Below the pieces are notes generated by a model, which saw nothing but the letters and a program-made list of their open reading frames with translations, searched no databases and was not told the DNA's origin. Shown here piece by piece: positions 8,985 through 17,032 of a stretch of 64,000 bases of DNA (positions are counted from its first letter, which is position 1; each line of letters begins with the position of its first letter). The position numbers were made by a program, and so were the translations under genes. The stretch is taken from positions 62,001-126,000 of the forward strand of contig JBEHYN010000002.1 of NCBI GenBank assembly GCA_048498155.1. The letters are read 5' to 3'. Source of the DNA: BOG-938 sp048498155. GTDB taxonomy: Bacteria > Pseudomonadota > Alphaproteobacteria > Caulobacterales > Caulobacteraceae.

Positions 8985-10391
8985 ATGCGCTACGTTTCCA
9001 CCCGGGGGCAAGCCCCGGCGATCGGCTTTTTTGACGCTGTTCTGGCGGGGCTGGCGCCGGACGGCGGTCTTTATGTTCCTCAGGAATGGCCGAGCTTTAC
9101 ACCCGCTGAAATCGCGGCATTTGACGGTCAGCCCTACGCCGACGTCGCTGCTGCGGTGATCGGGAAGTTCGCCGGACCCGACATCGACGACGAAGAGCTG
9201 CGCGAGATGACTCGTGAAGCCTACGCAAGCTTTACCCATCCCTGCATCACGCCGGTCAAGCAGCTGTATCCCGGCATCTCATTGCTGGAGCTTTTCCACG
9301 GCCCGACCTTGGCCTTCAAGGACGTGGCCATGCAGATCCTGGCCCGGCTCTACGATAAGGCGCTGAAGGCTCAGGGACGAACCCTGACCATCGTCGCGGC
9401 CACGTCGGGCGACACTGGCGGCGCGGCCGTTGAGGCGTTCCGGGGCGCGGCCCATGCCCGTCTGCTGGTGCTGTTTCCCGAGGGGCGCATCTCCGAAGTG
9501 CAGCGCCGGTTTATGACCACGGCGAGCGAAGCCAATGTCCGCACCGTTGCCGTGCAAGGGTCGTTTGACGACTGTCAGTCCATCGTCAAAGCCATGTTTC
9601 AGGACCAGGCCCTGCGCCAGGCCGTCGATCTGTCCGGGGTGAATTCGATCAACTGGGCGCGGATCGCCGCCCAGTCGGTCTACTACTTCACCAGCGCGGC
9701 GGCTCTAGGCGCGCCCCATCGCAAGATCGCCTTTGTCGTCCCTACGGGCAATTTTGGAGACGCTTTCGCCGGCTTTGTGGCATCCAAGATGGGGCTGCCG
9801 ATCGAGCGTATCGTAGCGGCCACCAATAGCAACGATATCGTCGCGCGGGCGCTGCAGACGGGGCATTACGCCCGAGGCGTGGTGCAGGCGACGCAAAGCC
9901 CGGCGATGGACATCCAGATCGCCTCCAATTTCGAGCGGCTCTATTTCGAAGCCACCCGGCGCGAGGCGATGGAGACCGCGCGTACTTTTCAGGCTTTCGC
10001 CACCACCGGCGCGGTGGACATCCCACCTCAGGCTTTCTCCGCCATGACAGATCTGTTCGGCGGGGTGGCCGTGGGCGAAGACGAAACCCGCCGCACCATC
10101 GTGGCCACTTTGAACGAGACGGGTGAACTGATCGACCCGCACACCGCGGTGGCCGTGGCCGCCGCCAAGCGCGTACGCGCCATGAGCAAGCTGGGGGCCA
10201 CACCTCTGATCGCTCTCGCCACCGCTCATCCGGCCAAGTTCCCAGAAGCGGTTTACGCCGCCGCAGGACTTGAGCCCGGCCTGCCCGCCGCAGCCATGGG
10301 CATTGGCCAAAAGGCCGAACGTTTCGACCGGCTGCCCAACGATGCCGATGCATTGAAGGCCTATTTGCGCGCCTTCGCGGGAGCGGCGTGA
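8985..10391 (+). CDS. thrC: Threonine synthase
   Basis: PLP enzyme that converts O-phosphohomoserine to threonine, 468 residues, matching the long bacterial/yeast-type ThrC. The N-terminus MRYVSTRG is the family start. The PLP lysine lies in GPTLAFKDVAMQ, and the phosphate-binding segment is AATSGDTGGAAVEAF. The start ATG 8985 is 2 bp after the SURF1 stop. The stop overlaps the GTG start of the M16 peptidase by 4 bp. The surf1-thrC-M16 order is familiar from Caulobacter-type genomes. Confidence 0.97.
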   Translation: MRYVSTRGQAPAIGFFDAVLAGLAPDGGLYVPQEWPSFTPAEIAAFDGQPYADVAAAVIGKFAGPDIDDEELREMTREAYASFTHPCITPVKQLYPGISLLELFHGPTLAFKDVAMQILARLYDKALKAQGRTLTIVAATSGDTGGAAVEAFRGAAHARLLVLFPEGRISEVQRRFMTTASEANVRTVAVQGSFDDCQSIVKAMFQDQALRQAVDLSGVNSINWARIAAQSVYYFTSAAALGAPHRKIAFVVPTGNFGDAFAGFVASKMGLPIERIVAATNSNDIVARALQTGHYARGVVQATQSPAMDIQIASNFERLYFEATRREAMETARTFQAFATTGAVDIPPQAFSAMTDLFGGVAVGEDETRRTIVATLNETGELIDPHTAVAVAAAKRVRAMSKLGATPLIALATAHPAKFPEAVYAAAGLEPGLPAAAMGIGQKAERFDRLPNDADALKAYLRAFAGAA

Positions 10392-11650
10392 GCGGAAGAC
10401 TTCACCGATTATCGAACGGCCTTCGGGTAGTCTGCGATCCCGTGCCGGACCTCGAGACTCTGGCCGTCAGCGTGGTCGCCGGACGGGGCGCGCGCTCCGA
10501 GCGCCCTGAACAATCGGGCTGGGCGCATCTGTTGGAGCACATGGTGTTCAAAGGCGCGGGCGGGCGATCGGCGCGGGAGCTCGCTGAAGTCGTGGAGGCC
10601 GAAGGCGGCCAGATCAACGCCGCAACGGGCTATGAGCGCACCAGCTTCCAGGTACGGGCTCTGAAAGGTGGCCTGCCACTGTCGATCGAGATCCTGTCGG
10701 ACATGGTCCTTCGCCCCAACCTCGACGCGGAGGAATTGGAACGCGAGAAATCGGTCATCGCCCAGGAAATCGCTGACGTGGCCGACGCCCCGGATGACAA
10801 GGTGTTCGAATTGGCCCAGGCGCAGGGCTTTGCCGGTCAGCCCCTGGGAAAACCGATCCTGGGTCATGCGCGGACGGTCAATGCCGCAGATGTCGCGGCT
10901 CTCAGCGACTTTCGCGCACGGCAGTACGCACCTCAAAATCTGGTGGTCAGCGCGGCCGGAGCGGTAGACGAGGATGAACTCTTGGCGCTGGTCGAGAGGG
11001 CGTTCGCCGGAGCTGACGGAGTGACGGGTGAGGCGCCTGTTCAGGCGCGCTTCGAGGGCGGCGCCGCGCGCGAGGCGCGCCGACTGGAACAGGCCCACAC
11101 GGTGCTGCTTCTGCCTGGGGTAGGCGCGCGCGACGAGGCCTATTTCGTGCAACGGCTGTTCGCCGAGGCTCTTGGGGGCGGAATGTCTTCTCGTCTGTTC
11201 CAAGAGGCCCGTGAAAAACTCGGCTTAGCCTACACCATAGACGCCTATGCCGAGGGCTATGAGGATGTCGGCGTCATTGGGATCTATGCCGGCACTGCGG
11301 CGGTTGACGCAGGGCGCACCGCCGAGGTCTGCGCGGGCCAGATTCTGGCCTTGAGTGAGCAAGTGGAGGCGCGGGAGCTGTCCCGCAGCAAGGCCCAGCT
11401 GAAGGCGCATTTGTTCATGGCGCGCGAATCGCCCTTGGCCCGCGCTGAGCAGGCCGCCGGGCAGACCCTGCTGTTCGACCGGTTGTTTACATCCGATCAG
11501 ATCGCCCAAGCGATCGACGCCGTAGAGGCGCAGGATATCCGCGCCTATGGCCGCAGGTTGTTGGGGTCGGGGCGCATGGCCAGCGCCGTCCTGGGTCCGA
11601 AATCGGCCCTGGAGGCTGCGGAGTCCTTCCGTCGGCGCCTGTTTGGCTGA
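10388..11650 (+). CDS. M16 family zinc peptidase (processing-peptidase-like)
   Basis: A 420-residue pitrilysin/M16B-type peptidase related to mitochondrial processing peptidase beta. The inverted zinc motif HLLEHMVFKG (HxxEH) is near residue 55, with the downstream Glu ligand in EKSVIAQEIADVADAPDD. The C-terminal domain has ALGGGMSSRLFQEAREKLGLAYTI, typical of the family. It starts at GTG 10388 overlapping the thrC stop, implying translational coupling. The substrate is unknown. No second, inactive M16 subunit is adjacent, so it may act alone or as a homodimer. Confidence 0.93.
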   Translation: MSGRLHRLSNGLRVVCDPVPDLETLAVSVVAGRGARSERPEQSGWAHLLEHMVFKGAGGRSARELAEVVEAEGGQINAATGYERTSFQVRALKGGLPLSIEILSDMVLRPNLDAEELEREKSVIAQEIADVADAPDDKVFELAQAQGFAGQPLGKPILGHARTVNAADVAALSDFRARQYAPQNLVVSAAGAVDEDELLALVERAFAGADGVTGEAPVQARFEGGAAREARRLEQAHTVLLLPGVGARDEAYFVQRLFAEALGGGMSSRLFQEAREKLGLAYTIDAYAEGYEDVGVIGIYAGTAAVDAGRTAEVCAGQILALSEQVEARELSRSKAQLKAHLFMARESPLARAEQAAGQTLLFDRLFTSDQIAQAIDAVEAQDIRAYGRRLLGSGRMASAVLGPKSALEAAESFRRRLFG

Positions 11651-11712
11651 AGGCGCGGATCGCCCCTTCAAATCCGCAACCAATCGGGTCTAGGCTCTTT
11701 GCGGAGACCTCG

Positions 11713-12318
11713 ATGGCTTTGCTCGATTGGATCACCCCGCAGAGCGGCCTGCGCCTTGAAGGCGACGGAGTGGTTCTGCGTGCGCCGCAGTACAGCGACT
11801 ACGAAGCGTGGGCGAACTTGAGGCTCGAGTCGCAGGCTCATCTGAGGCCCTGGGAGCCCCTTTGGCCCGCAGACGATTTGGAGCGCGGCGCTTTCCGGCG
11901 ACGCTTGGCGACTTATGCGCGGGAGATCGACGCGGGGACGGCCTATCCGTTCTTCATTTTCGCCCCCTCGAACGGCCGGCTGACGGGCGCCATCACCCTA
12001 TCCAACGTTCGGCGAGGAGTCGCCCAAATGGCGACGGTGGGCTACTGGATTGGTAGGCCTTACGCGGGCCAAGGACGAATGACTGCAGCGCTGAGGACGC
12101 TGAGCGATTTCGCCTTCCGAGGATTGGGGCTGCACCGACTCGAGGCCGCTTGCGTCCCGGACAATGAGCCATCCAGGCGGGTATTGCTGAAATCAGGGTT
12201 CGTTCACGAAGGAACGGCTCGCGCTTATCTCAAAATTAACGGCGTTTGGAGAGATCATCTGCTGTTTGGGATGATCAACGACTCAGCGTCCGGGCCAAGG
12301 CAGCTCGACAAGGCCTGA
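11713..12318 (+). CDS. GNAT acetyltransferase, RimJ/RimL type
   Basis: A 201-residue N-acetyltransferase that probably acetylates a protein N-terminus or small amine using acetyl-CoA. The C-terminal half shows GYWIGRPYAGQGRMTAAL (acetyl-CoA pyrophosphate loop) and GLHRLEAACVPDNEPSRRVLLKSGF, the RimJ/RimL signature. It starts 62 bp after the M16 gene and ends 53 bp before pdeA on the same strand. The substrate cannot be predicted. It keeps the same neighbours as in the Caulobacter cox-pdeA region as I remember it. Confidence 0.9.
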   Translation: MALLDWITPQSGLRLEGDGVVLRAPQYSDYEAWANLRLESQAHLRPWEPLWPADDLERGAFRRRLATYAREIDAGTAYPFFIFAPSNGRLTGAITLSNVRRGVAQMATVGYWIGRPYAGQGRMTAALRTLSDFAFRGLGLHRLEAACVPDNEPSRRVLLKSGFVHEGTARAYLKINGVWRDHLLFGMINDSASGPRQLDKA

Positions 12319-12371
12319 GTGCTGGGGAGCATGCGGCTGTTGGCGCGTGCGCGTGGGAGCTGGGCTGATCC

Positions 12372-14078
12372 ATGGACGCGCGTGAACAGGGCCGCCGGCC
12401 CACTGTTATGCAGCGCACCCACGACCGGTTCGTGTGGGACACCACTGCAACCTTGGAATCGCTTGGGGCTGCGGGCGTGGTCCTGTGGATGTGGGATCCC
12501 GAGCGGGATCGCATGCGCCTGAACGGCGCTGTGCGCGCCTTGGGTTTAGGCCCCCTGGCTCCGGAGTGTTCGTCAGCCGCGCTGTTGGCTCTTGCAGCCC
12601 CGCAAGATCGCAACCTGCTCGAAAGTCTCCTACGCCGCCAGCCGCCGGGTTCCGACGTGGCCGCGCGCGCCCAGATGCGCGGGGCGGCGTCCTGCTTGTG
12701 GCGGGGCGTATGGCTGGAGGAAGGCGCTCGGGCGGCGGGAGTGCTGGCGCCGGAACGCCGGTTCGCCGTGGAACGCCGCGACGGACTGACCGGATTACTG
12801 GAGCGGCGAGCTTTCATTGACAGGGCGGCCGAGCGTTTAGCTGAGCCGGCGCCTTTCGTACTGATGGTGGCCGATCTTGACCGTTTACGCCGCCTCAACG
12901 AAGCGCTGGGCCACGAGCGGGCGGATATGGTGCTGGCGGCGTTGGGCTCGCGTTTGGTCGCAGTATTCCCGGCCGACACGCTGCTGGCGCGCATCGGAGA
13001 GGACGAGTTCGCCATCCTGACGCCCGATTTGGGGGCAGACCCCGCGGACACCGTCCGTACAGCGTTGGAGCAACCCCTTAGGGTGGCGGGTTTCGATATC
13101 TATCCGACCTTGTCGATTGGGCAGGTCAAGGCGGACGGCGGCGAACAGGCGCCGGATGCCGGTGAACTGCTGCGCCGTGCCGAACTCAATCTGGAAGTGG
13201 CCAAGGGATCACGCCGAAACTGGCCTACGGCCGGTCCGGTCAAGGCGGCCGACACCGATGGATTGTCGCGTCTGGCGCTGGAATCGGATTTGCGCGGGGC
13301 TTTGGGACGCGGCGAAATTCTTCCCTACTTCCAGCCCGTCGTGCGTCTCAGCACCGGGGCTATTTCCGGCTTTGAGGCCCTGGTCCGCTGGCGACATTCC
13401 CGGCGCGGCTTGGTCGCTCCGGATGATTTCCTGGGCTTGGCCGACGAGATGGGGCTACTCTTGGAGATCGGCGCTCATATGCTGGACGCCTCCGCCCGCC
13501 AACTGGCGGCTTGGCGGCGTAGTCACCGGGCCGCCGGCGAGCTGACCTGCAGTGTCAACCTTTCCACGGTGGAGATTGATCGGCCCAATCTGGTTTCAGA
13601 TGTCGACCGGCTGATCAAGGAAACCGGGTTGCCGTCCGGCGCCTTGAAGCTGGAAATCACTGAGAGCGACATCATGCGCGATCCTGAGCGGGCTGCGCAG
13701 ATTCTGCTGGCGCTGCGCCGGGTGGGCGCCGGCCTGGCGCTGGACGATTTCGGAACAGGCTTTTCCTCGCTGTCCTATTTGACCCGCCTGCCGTTCGACA
13801 CCTTGAAAATCGACCGCTATTTCGTACGCACCATGAGCACCAATGAAGGCTCGGCCAAGATCGTCCGCTCTGTAGTCAATTTGGGACGCGATCTTGACTT
13901 GGAAGTGGTGGCTGAGGGCGTCGAAAACGCCGCCATGGCCCAGCAGCTTCTAAGTCTGGGCTGCGACTACGGCCAAGGCTACGGCTATGCCCCTGCGCTA
14001 TCGGCCCAGGAAGCCGAAGTTTATCTCAACGAAAGCTACGTCGATGGAGCCGCGCCGGTGGTCAAGAGCCGGGGGTAG
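12372..14078 (+). CDS. pdeA: c-di-GMP phosphodiesterase, PAS/GEDEF/EAL (PdeA-like)
   Basis: A 568-residue cytoplasmic protein: an N-terminal PAS-like sensor (about residues 20-130), a GGDEF domain with the degenerate active site RIGEDEFAIL (about 215), and a C-terminal EAL domain (about 310-550). The EAL catalytic set looks complete: FEALVRWRH, NLS, EITES, DDFGTGFSS, KIDRYF and EGVE. C. crescentus PdeA (CC3396) has the same layout and GEDEF motif; there the GGDEF-like domain binds GTP and activates c-di-GMP hydrolysis, and the protein is removed by ClpXP with CpdR at the swarmer-to-stalked transition. Neighbours (surf1, thrC, M16) support orthology. The C-terminus ends in Lys-Ser-Arg-Gly. Confidence 0.88.
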   Translation: MDAREQGRRPTVMQRTHDRFVWDTTATLESLGAAGVVLWMWDPERDRMRLNGAVRALGLGPLAPECSSAALLALAAPQDRNLLESLLRRQPPGSDVAARAQMRGAASCLWRGVWLEEGARAAGVLAPERRFAVERRDGLTGLLERRAFIDRAAERLAEPAPFVLMVADLDRLRRLNEALGHERADMVLAALGSRLVAVFPADTLLARIGEDEFAILTPDLGADPADTVRTALEQPLRVAGFDIYPTLSIGQVKADGGEQAPDAGELLRRAELNLEVAKGSRRNWPTAGPVKAADTDGLSRLALESDLRGALGRGEILPYFQPVVRLSTGAISGFEALVRWRHSRRGLVAPDDFLGLADEMGLLLEIGAHMLDASARQLAAWRRSHRAAGELTCSVNLSTVEIDRPNLVSDVDRLIKETGLPSGALKLEITESDIMRDPERAAQILLALRRVGAGLALDDFGTGFSSLSYLTRLPFDTLKIDRYFVRTMSTNEGSAKIVRSVVNLGRDLDLEVVAEGVENAAMAQQLLSLGCDYGQGYGYAPALSAQEAEVYLNESYVDGAAPVVKSRG

Positions 14079-14153
14079 GGCGTACCATGAATTGGCGTGG
14101 CGGAAGCCATTGATGCATATACGTATGCAGGAGCGCCGGACATCCAGTTGGCC

Positions 14154-14750
14154 TCACGCCCGCCCGGATTGAGCCGACAGGCTGCCGGGGGCCACCCCAA
14201 GCTTGGCCAGGGCCTGGGTCCACTTTAGATCGTGATCGGGGTCGAACAGCAGGGATTCGTCCGGCTCGCAGGTCAGCCAGATATTGTCTTGAAGTTCCCG
14301 CTCCAACTGCCCGGCGCCCCAACCGGCGTAGCCTAGGGCGAGAATGGAACGTCGCGGCTGCATCAGTCGGTCGCCCATGGCCTGCAGCACGTCGCGGGTT
14401 GCGGTCCAGGCGACCCCTTCGCACACCGGCAGACTGGATCCGCGGCTCATATAGTCGTCGGTGTGCACCACGAATCCGCGTTCACGATCCACCGGCCCGC
14501 CGAACAGAACCGGCTCCTCTGGCAGGGGCGCGTCGGCCTTGAGGTCAAGACGCTCGAGCAATTGGGCGACGGAAAGGCCTTCGATCGGGTGATTGAGCGT
14601 CAGTCCCATGGCGTGGCTGGCGCTGTGGGCGCACATGAGAACTACTGCCCGCTCGAAACGGGGATCGCCGATGCCCGGCATGGCGATCAAGAGACGACCG
14701 GTCAGATCGTCGCTGGTTGGCGCACCATCAGAATGATCAGACCGCTGCAT
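14154..14750 (-). CDS. UPF0301/AlgH (YqgE) family protein
   Basis: A 198-residue protein of the AlgH family (DUF179), a conserved fold of unknown biochemical function. Landmarks are LTGRLLIAMPGIGDPRFERAV, MGLTLNHPIEGLS, VLFGGPVDRERGFVVH and LGYAGWGAGQLERELQDN. I chose ATG 14750 (MQRSDHS), since the longer frame up to 14909 reads into the peroxiredoxin promoter and adds non-conserved sequence. It is convergent with pdeA (75-bp gap) and divergent from the peroxiredoxin gene. Confidence 0.92.
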   Translation of the reverse strand: MQRSDHSDGAPTSDDLTGRLLIAMPGIGDPRFERAVVLMCAHSASHAMGLTLNHPIEGLSVAQLLERLDLKADAPLPEEPVLFGGPVDRERGFVVHTDDYMSRGSSLPVCEGVAWTATRDVLQAMGDRLMQPRRSILALGYAGWGAGQLERELQDNIWLTCEPDESLLFDPDHDLKWTQALAKLGVAPGSLSAQSGRA

Positions 14751-14886
14751 GCGACCGATGATTTCTCTTTGTGGCGAACCTTTCAAGCGGAGCGGCAGGG
14801 GAACCCGCGCACAAATCCAGTGTTTGCTTGAGGTAGAGGCCAAATGCGGTGATATGTCGCCGATTCCCCAGCCCCCGGAGCCAGCC

Positions 14887-15372
14887 ATGTCCATCAAAGT
14901 CGGCGACAAGATTCCTCAAGCGACTTTCATGGTCTTTACCGTCGACGGGCCCAAGCCGCTGTCTTCAGCAGACCTCACCGCCGGCAAGACGGTGGCCTTG
15001 TTCGCCCTGCCGGGCGCCTTCACGCCGACCTGCTCGGCCAAGCATCTGCCCGGGTTCAAGGCTCATGAGGCCGATCTGAAGGCCAAGGGGGTGGATACGA
15101 TCGCCTGCCTGTCGGTCAATGACGTGTTCGTCATGAATGCCTGGGGAAAGGCGCAGGAGGTCGGCGACAGCGTGCTGATGCTGGCCGACGGCAACGGTGA
15201 TTTTACCCGCGCGGTCGGCCTGGATTTTGACGCGGGCAAGTTCGGCATGGGCAAACGCTCGCAACGCTATTCAATGTTGATCAAGGACGGGACGGTGAGC
15301 CTGCTCAACGTCGAACAACCGGGCGCTTTCGAGGTCTCTTCGGCTGAGTATCTGTTGGGTCAGCTAGGCTGA
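14887..15372 (+). CDS. Peroxiredoxin, Prx5 type
   Basis: A 161-residue thiol peroxidase that reduces H2O2 and organic peroxides. The peroxidatic cysteine is C49 in PGAFTPTCSAKHLPGF, and a second Cys (C74, DTIACLSVNDVFVMNAW) may be the resolving residue. It is close in type to Prx5/AhpE-like enzymes that use glutathione or thioredoxin. The ATG at 14887 gives the normal N-terminus MSIKVGDKIP; an upstream in-frame ATG at 14749 overlaps the divergent algH gene and is unlikely. Confidence 0.95.
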   Translation: MSIKVGDKIPQATFMVFTVDGPKPLSSADLTAGKTVALFALPGAFTPTCSAKHLPGFKAHEADLKAKGVDTIACLSVNDVFVMNAWGKAQEVGDSVLMLADGNGDFTRAVGLDFDAGKFGMGKRSQRYSMLIKDGTVSLLNVEQPGAFEVSSAEYLLGQLG

Positions 15373-15476
15373 TCAGCTTGGGACCTGCTGCGGCATCCGA
15401 GCGGTTGGCGATTCGACCCTTGTCCGATAGATAACGACGCCGAAGTTGGCCGGCTCCGGCGAAGGACAACGGGACC

Positions 15477-16076
15477 ATGGCAAGACCGCTGACCCGCTAT
15501 TCCATCGTGGCTATCATCCTCCACTGGCTGATTGCGGCGTTCATTCTGTTCAATCTGTGGCTTGGCCTATCGGTGGAAGGCCGGCATGGCGCGGCCAAGA
15601 TCAATGCCTTCGAACTGCACCAGTCGGTGGGGATGACGGTCCTTTTGCTGAGCGTTCTGCGCCTGGGCTGGCGGTTGGCCAATCCGCCCCCGCCCGAAGC
15701 GCCGGGCATCGCCCATTGGGAAAAAACCGCCTCGGGCCTCGTCCATGGTGCTTTCTACGTCATCATGATCGGCATGCCCGTGACGGGCTGGCTGATGGTT
15801 TCGGCCAGCCCGAACGGAGCGCATATGGCCCTTTGGCGCTTAGGCGGTTTTCAAGGCCTTCCCTGGCCGCGCCTGCCTGTGGTCGCCGCCCTGCCAGCCG
15901 CGCGCAGGGATGCGGTCCAAGGCGCTTCCTACGCCGCCCACACCTACCTGTCATACAGCGCCTATGTCCTGATCGTGCTGCACCTCATGGGCGCATTGAA
16001 GCATCAGATCTTCGATCCCAATCCCGTGCTGCCGCGCATGCTGCCTTTCCTCAAGCGCCGCTCTCCGCTCCCGTGA
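15477..16076 (+). CDS. Cytochrome b561 family protein
   Basis: A 199-residue membrane cytochrome of the CybB/YodB type with four helices and two b haems, moving electrons between the quinone pool and periplasmic acceptors. Conserved His positions appear in ILHWLIAAFILFNLWLG, ELHQSVGM, GLVHGAFYVIMIGMPVTGWLM and VLIVLHLMGALKH. The start ATG 15477 is preceded by GAAGGACAACGGG. The stop overlaps the GTG start of the next gene by 4 bp. The partner protein is unknown. Confidence 0.9.
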   Translation: MARPLTRYSIVAIILHWLIAAFILFNLWLGLSVEGRHGAAKINAFELHQSVGMTVLLLSVLRLGWRLANPPPPEAPGIAHWEKTASGLVHGAFYVIMIGMPVTGWLMVSASPNGAHMALWRLGGFQGLPWPRLPVVAALPAARRDAVQGASYAAHTYLSYSAYVLIVLHLMGALKHQIFDPNPVLPRMLPFLKRRSPLP

Positions 16077-17008
16077 CACAGCCATTGCTTCAGGCCGTCG
16101 GCGAGGCCGCCGAGGTCCTGCGGCGGGGCGGCCTCGTGCTGATGCCCACCGAGACGGTCTATGGCCTAGCCGCCGACGCCGCCAATCCCGCAGCGGTGGC
16201 CGCGATTTACGAGGCAAAAGGCCGCCCCAGGTTCAACCCCCTGATCGTACATGTGGCGGACATCGCGGCGGCAGGCAGGCTGGTCGCCTTGGACGGTCGC
16301 GCCAGGGCCCTGGCCGAGGCCTTCTGGCCCGGGCCGCTGACCCTAGTCGCATCCGCCTTGTCCGATTGTCCGGTATGCGATCTCGCCCGCGCGGGGCTAG
16401 ATAGCGTGGCGGTGCGTGCCCCGGCCCACCCGGCGGCCTTGGCCTTGCTGGAGGCTTTCGGCGGTCCCGTCTGCGCGCCCTCGGCCAATCGGTCCGGGCG
16501 ACCCAGTCCCACCACGCTCGCCGCCGCCCTGGAAGAGACTGGCTTTGCCGTGGCCGCCGCAATTGAGGGCGGTCCGTGCCGGGTCGGCGTGGAGTCAACG
16601 GTGGTGTCGGTGCTCGATGGGCCGGTGAGACTTTTGCGTCCAGGCGGCTTGACCCGCGACCAGATCGAGGCCGTGGTCGGTCCCTTGGTCGAGGCGCATG
16701 ACGACGCCGCCCGCTCGCCTGGGCGCCTGACCCGTCACTATGCCCCGCGCGCTCCGCTTCGGCTGGACGCCCAGGCCCCGGCGCCGGGGGAGGTCTATCT
16801 GGCCTTCGGGCCCTGGCCGACGGCGGCCGACGTGTTCAACCTCAGCGTCACGGGAGACGTCAATGAGGCCGCCTATCGCCTGTTCGCCTCCTTGCGCGAA
16901 GCTGACCGGCTAAATCCGGTGGCCATCGCCGTCGCGTCCATTCCGCGCCATGGCCTGGGTGAAGCCATCAATGATCGGCTGAAGCGCGCGGCGGGCTTCA
17001 TAGGCTGA
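16073..17008 (+). CDS. tsaC: L-threonylcarbamoyladenylate synthase (Sua5/YwlC type)
   Basis: Makes threonylcarbamoyl-AMP from threonine, bicarbonate and ATP for the t6A37 modification of ANN-decoding tRNAs. The 311 residues comprise an N-terminal YrdC domain (PTETVYGLAADA; KGRPRFNPLIVHVAD; APSANRSGRPSPT) and the C-terminal Sua5 domain (RPGGLTRDQIE; SPGRLTRHYAPRAPL; ending in GLGEAINDRLKRAA). The length identifies the two-domain Sua5 form rather than short TsaC. I start it at GTG 16073, overlapping the cytochrome b561 stop. An in-frame extension to 15446 exists but lies entirely over the b561 gene and is not real. Confidence 0.94.
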   Translation: MTQPLLQAVGEAAEVLRRGGLVLMPTETVYGLAADAANPAAVAAIYEAKGRPRFNPLIVHVADIAAAGRLVALDGRARALAEAFWPGPLTLVASALSDCPVCDLARAGLDSVAVRAPAHPAALALLEAFGGPVCAPSANRSGRPSPTTLAAALEETGFAVAAAIEGGPCRVGVESTVVSVLDGPVRLLRPGGLTRDQIEAVVGPLVEAHDDAARSPGRLTRHYAPRAPLRLDAQAPAPGEVYLAFGPWPTAADVFNLSVTGDVNEAAYRLFASLREADRLNPVAIAVASIPRHGLGEAINDRLKRAAGFIG

Positions 17009-17032
17009 AGCCTTGCGGCTAAGGTGGCGGCT

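Noticed and set aside
14079..14153. TGCATA-TACG-TATGCA as a terminator between pdeA and algH
   Set aside because: The stem is only 6 bp and AT-rich with no T-run; too weak to call.
15446..16072. An N-terminal extension of tsaC reaching back over the cytochrome b561 gene
   Set aside because: The extension translates to a low-complexity shadow of b561; the YrdC domain begins just after GTG 16073.
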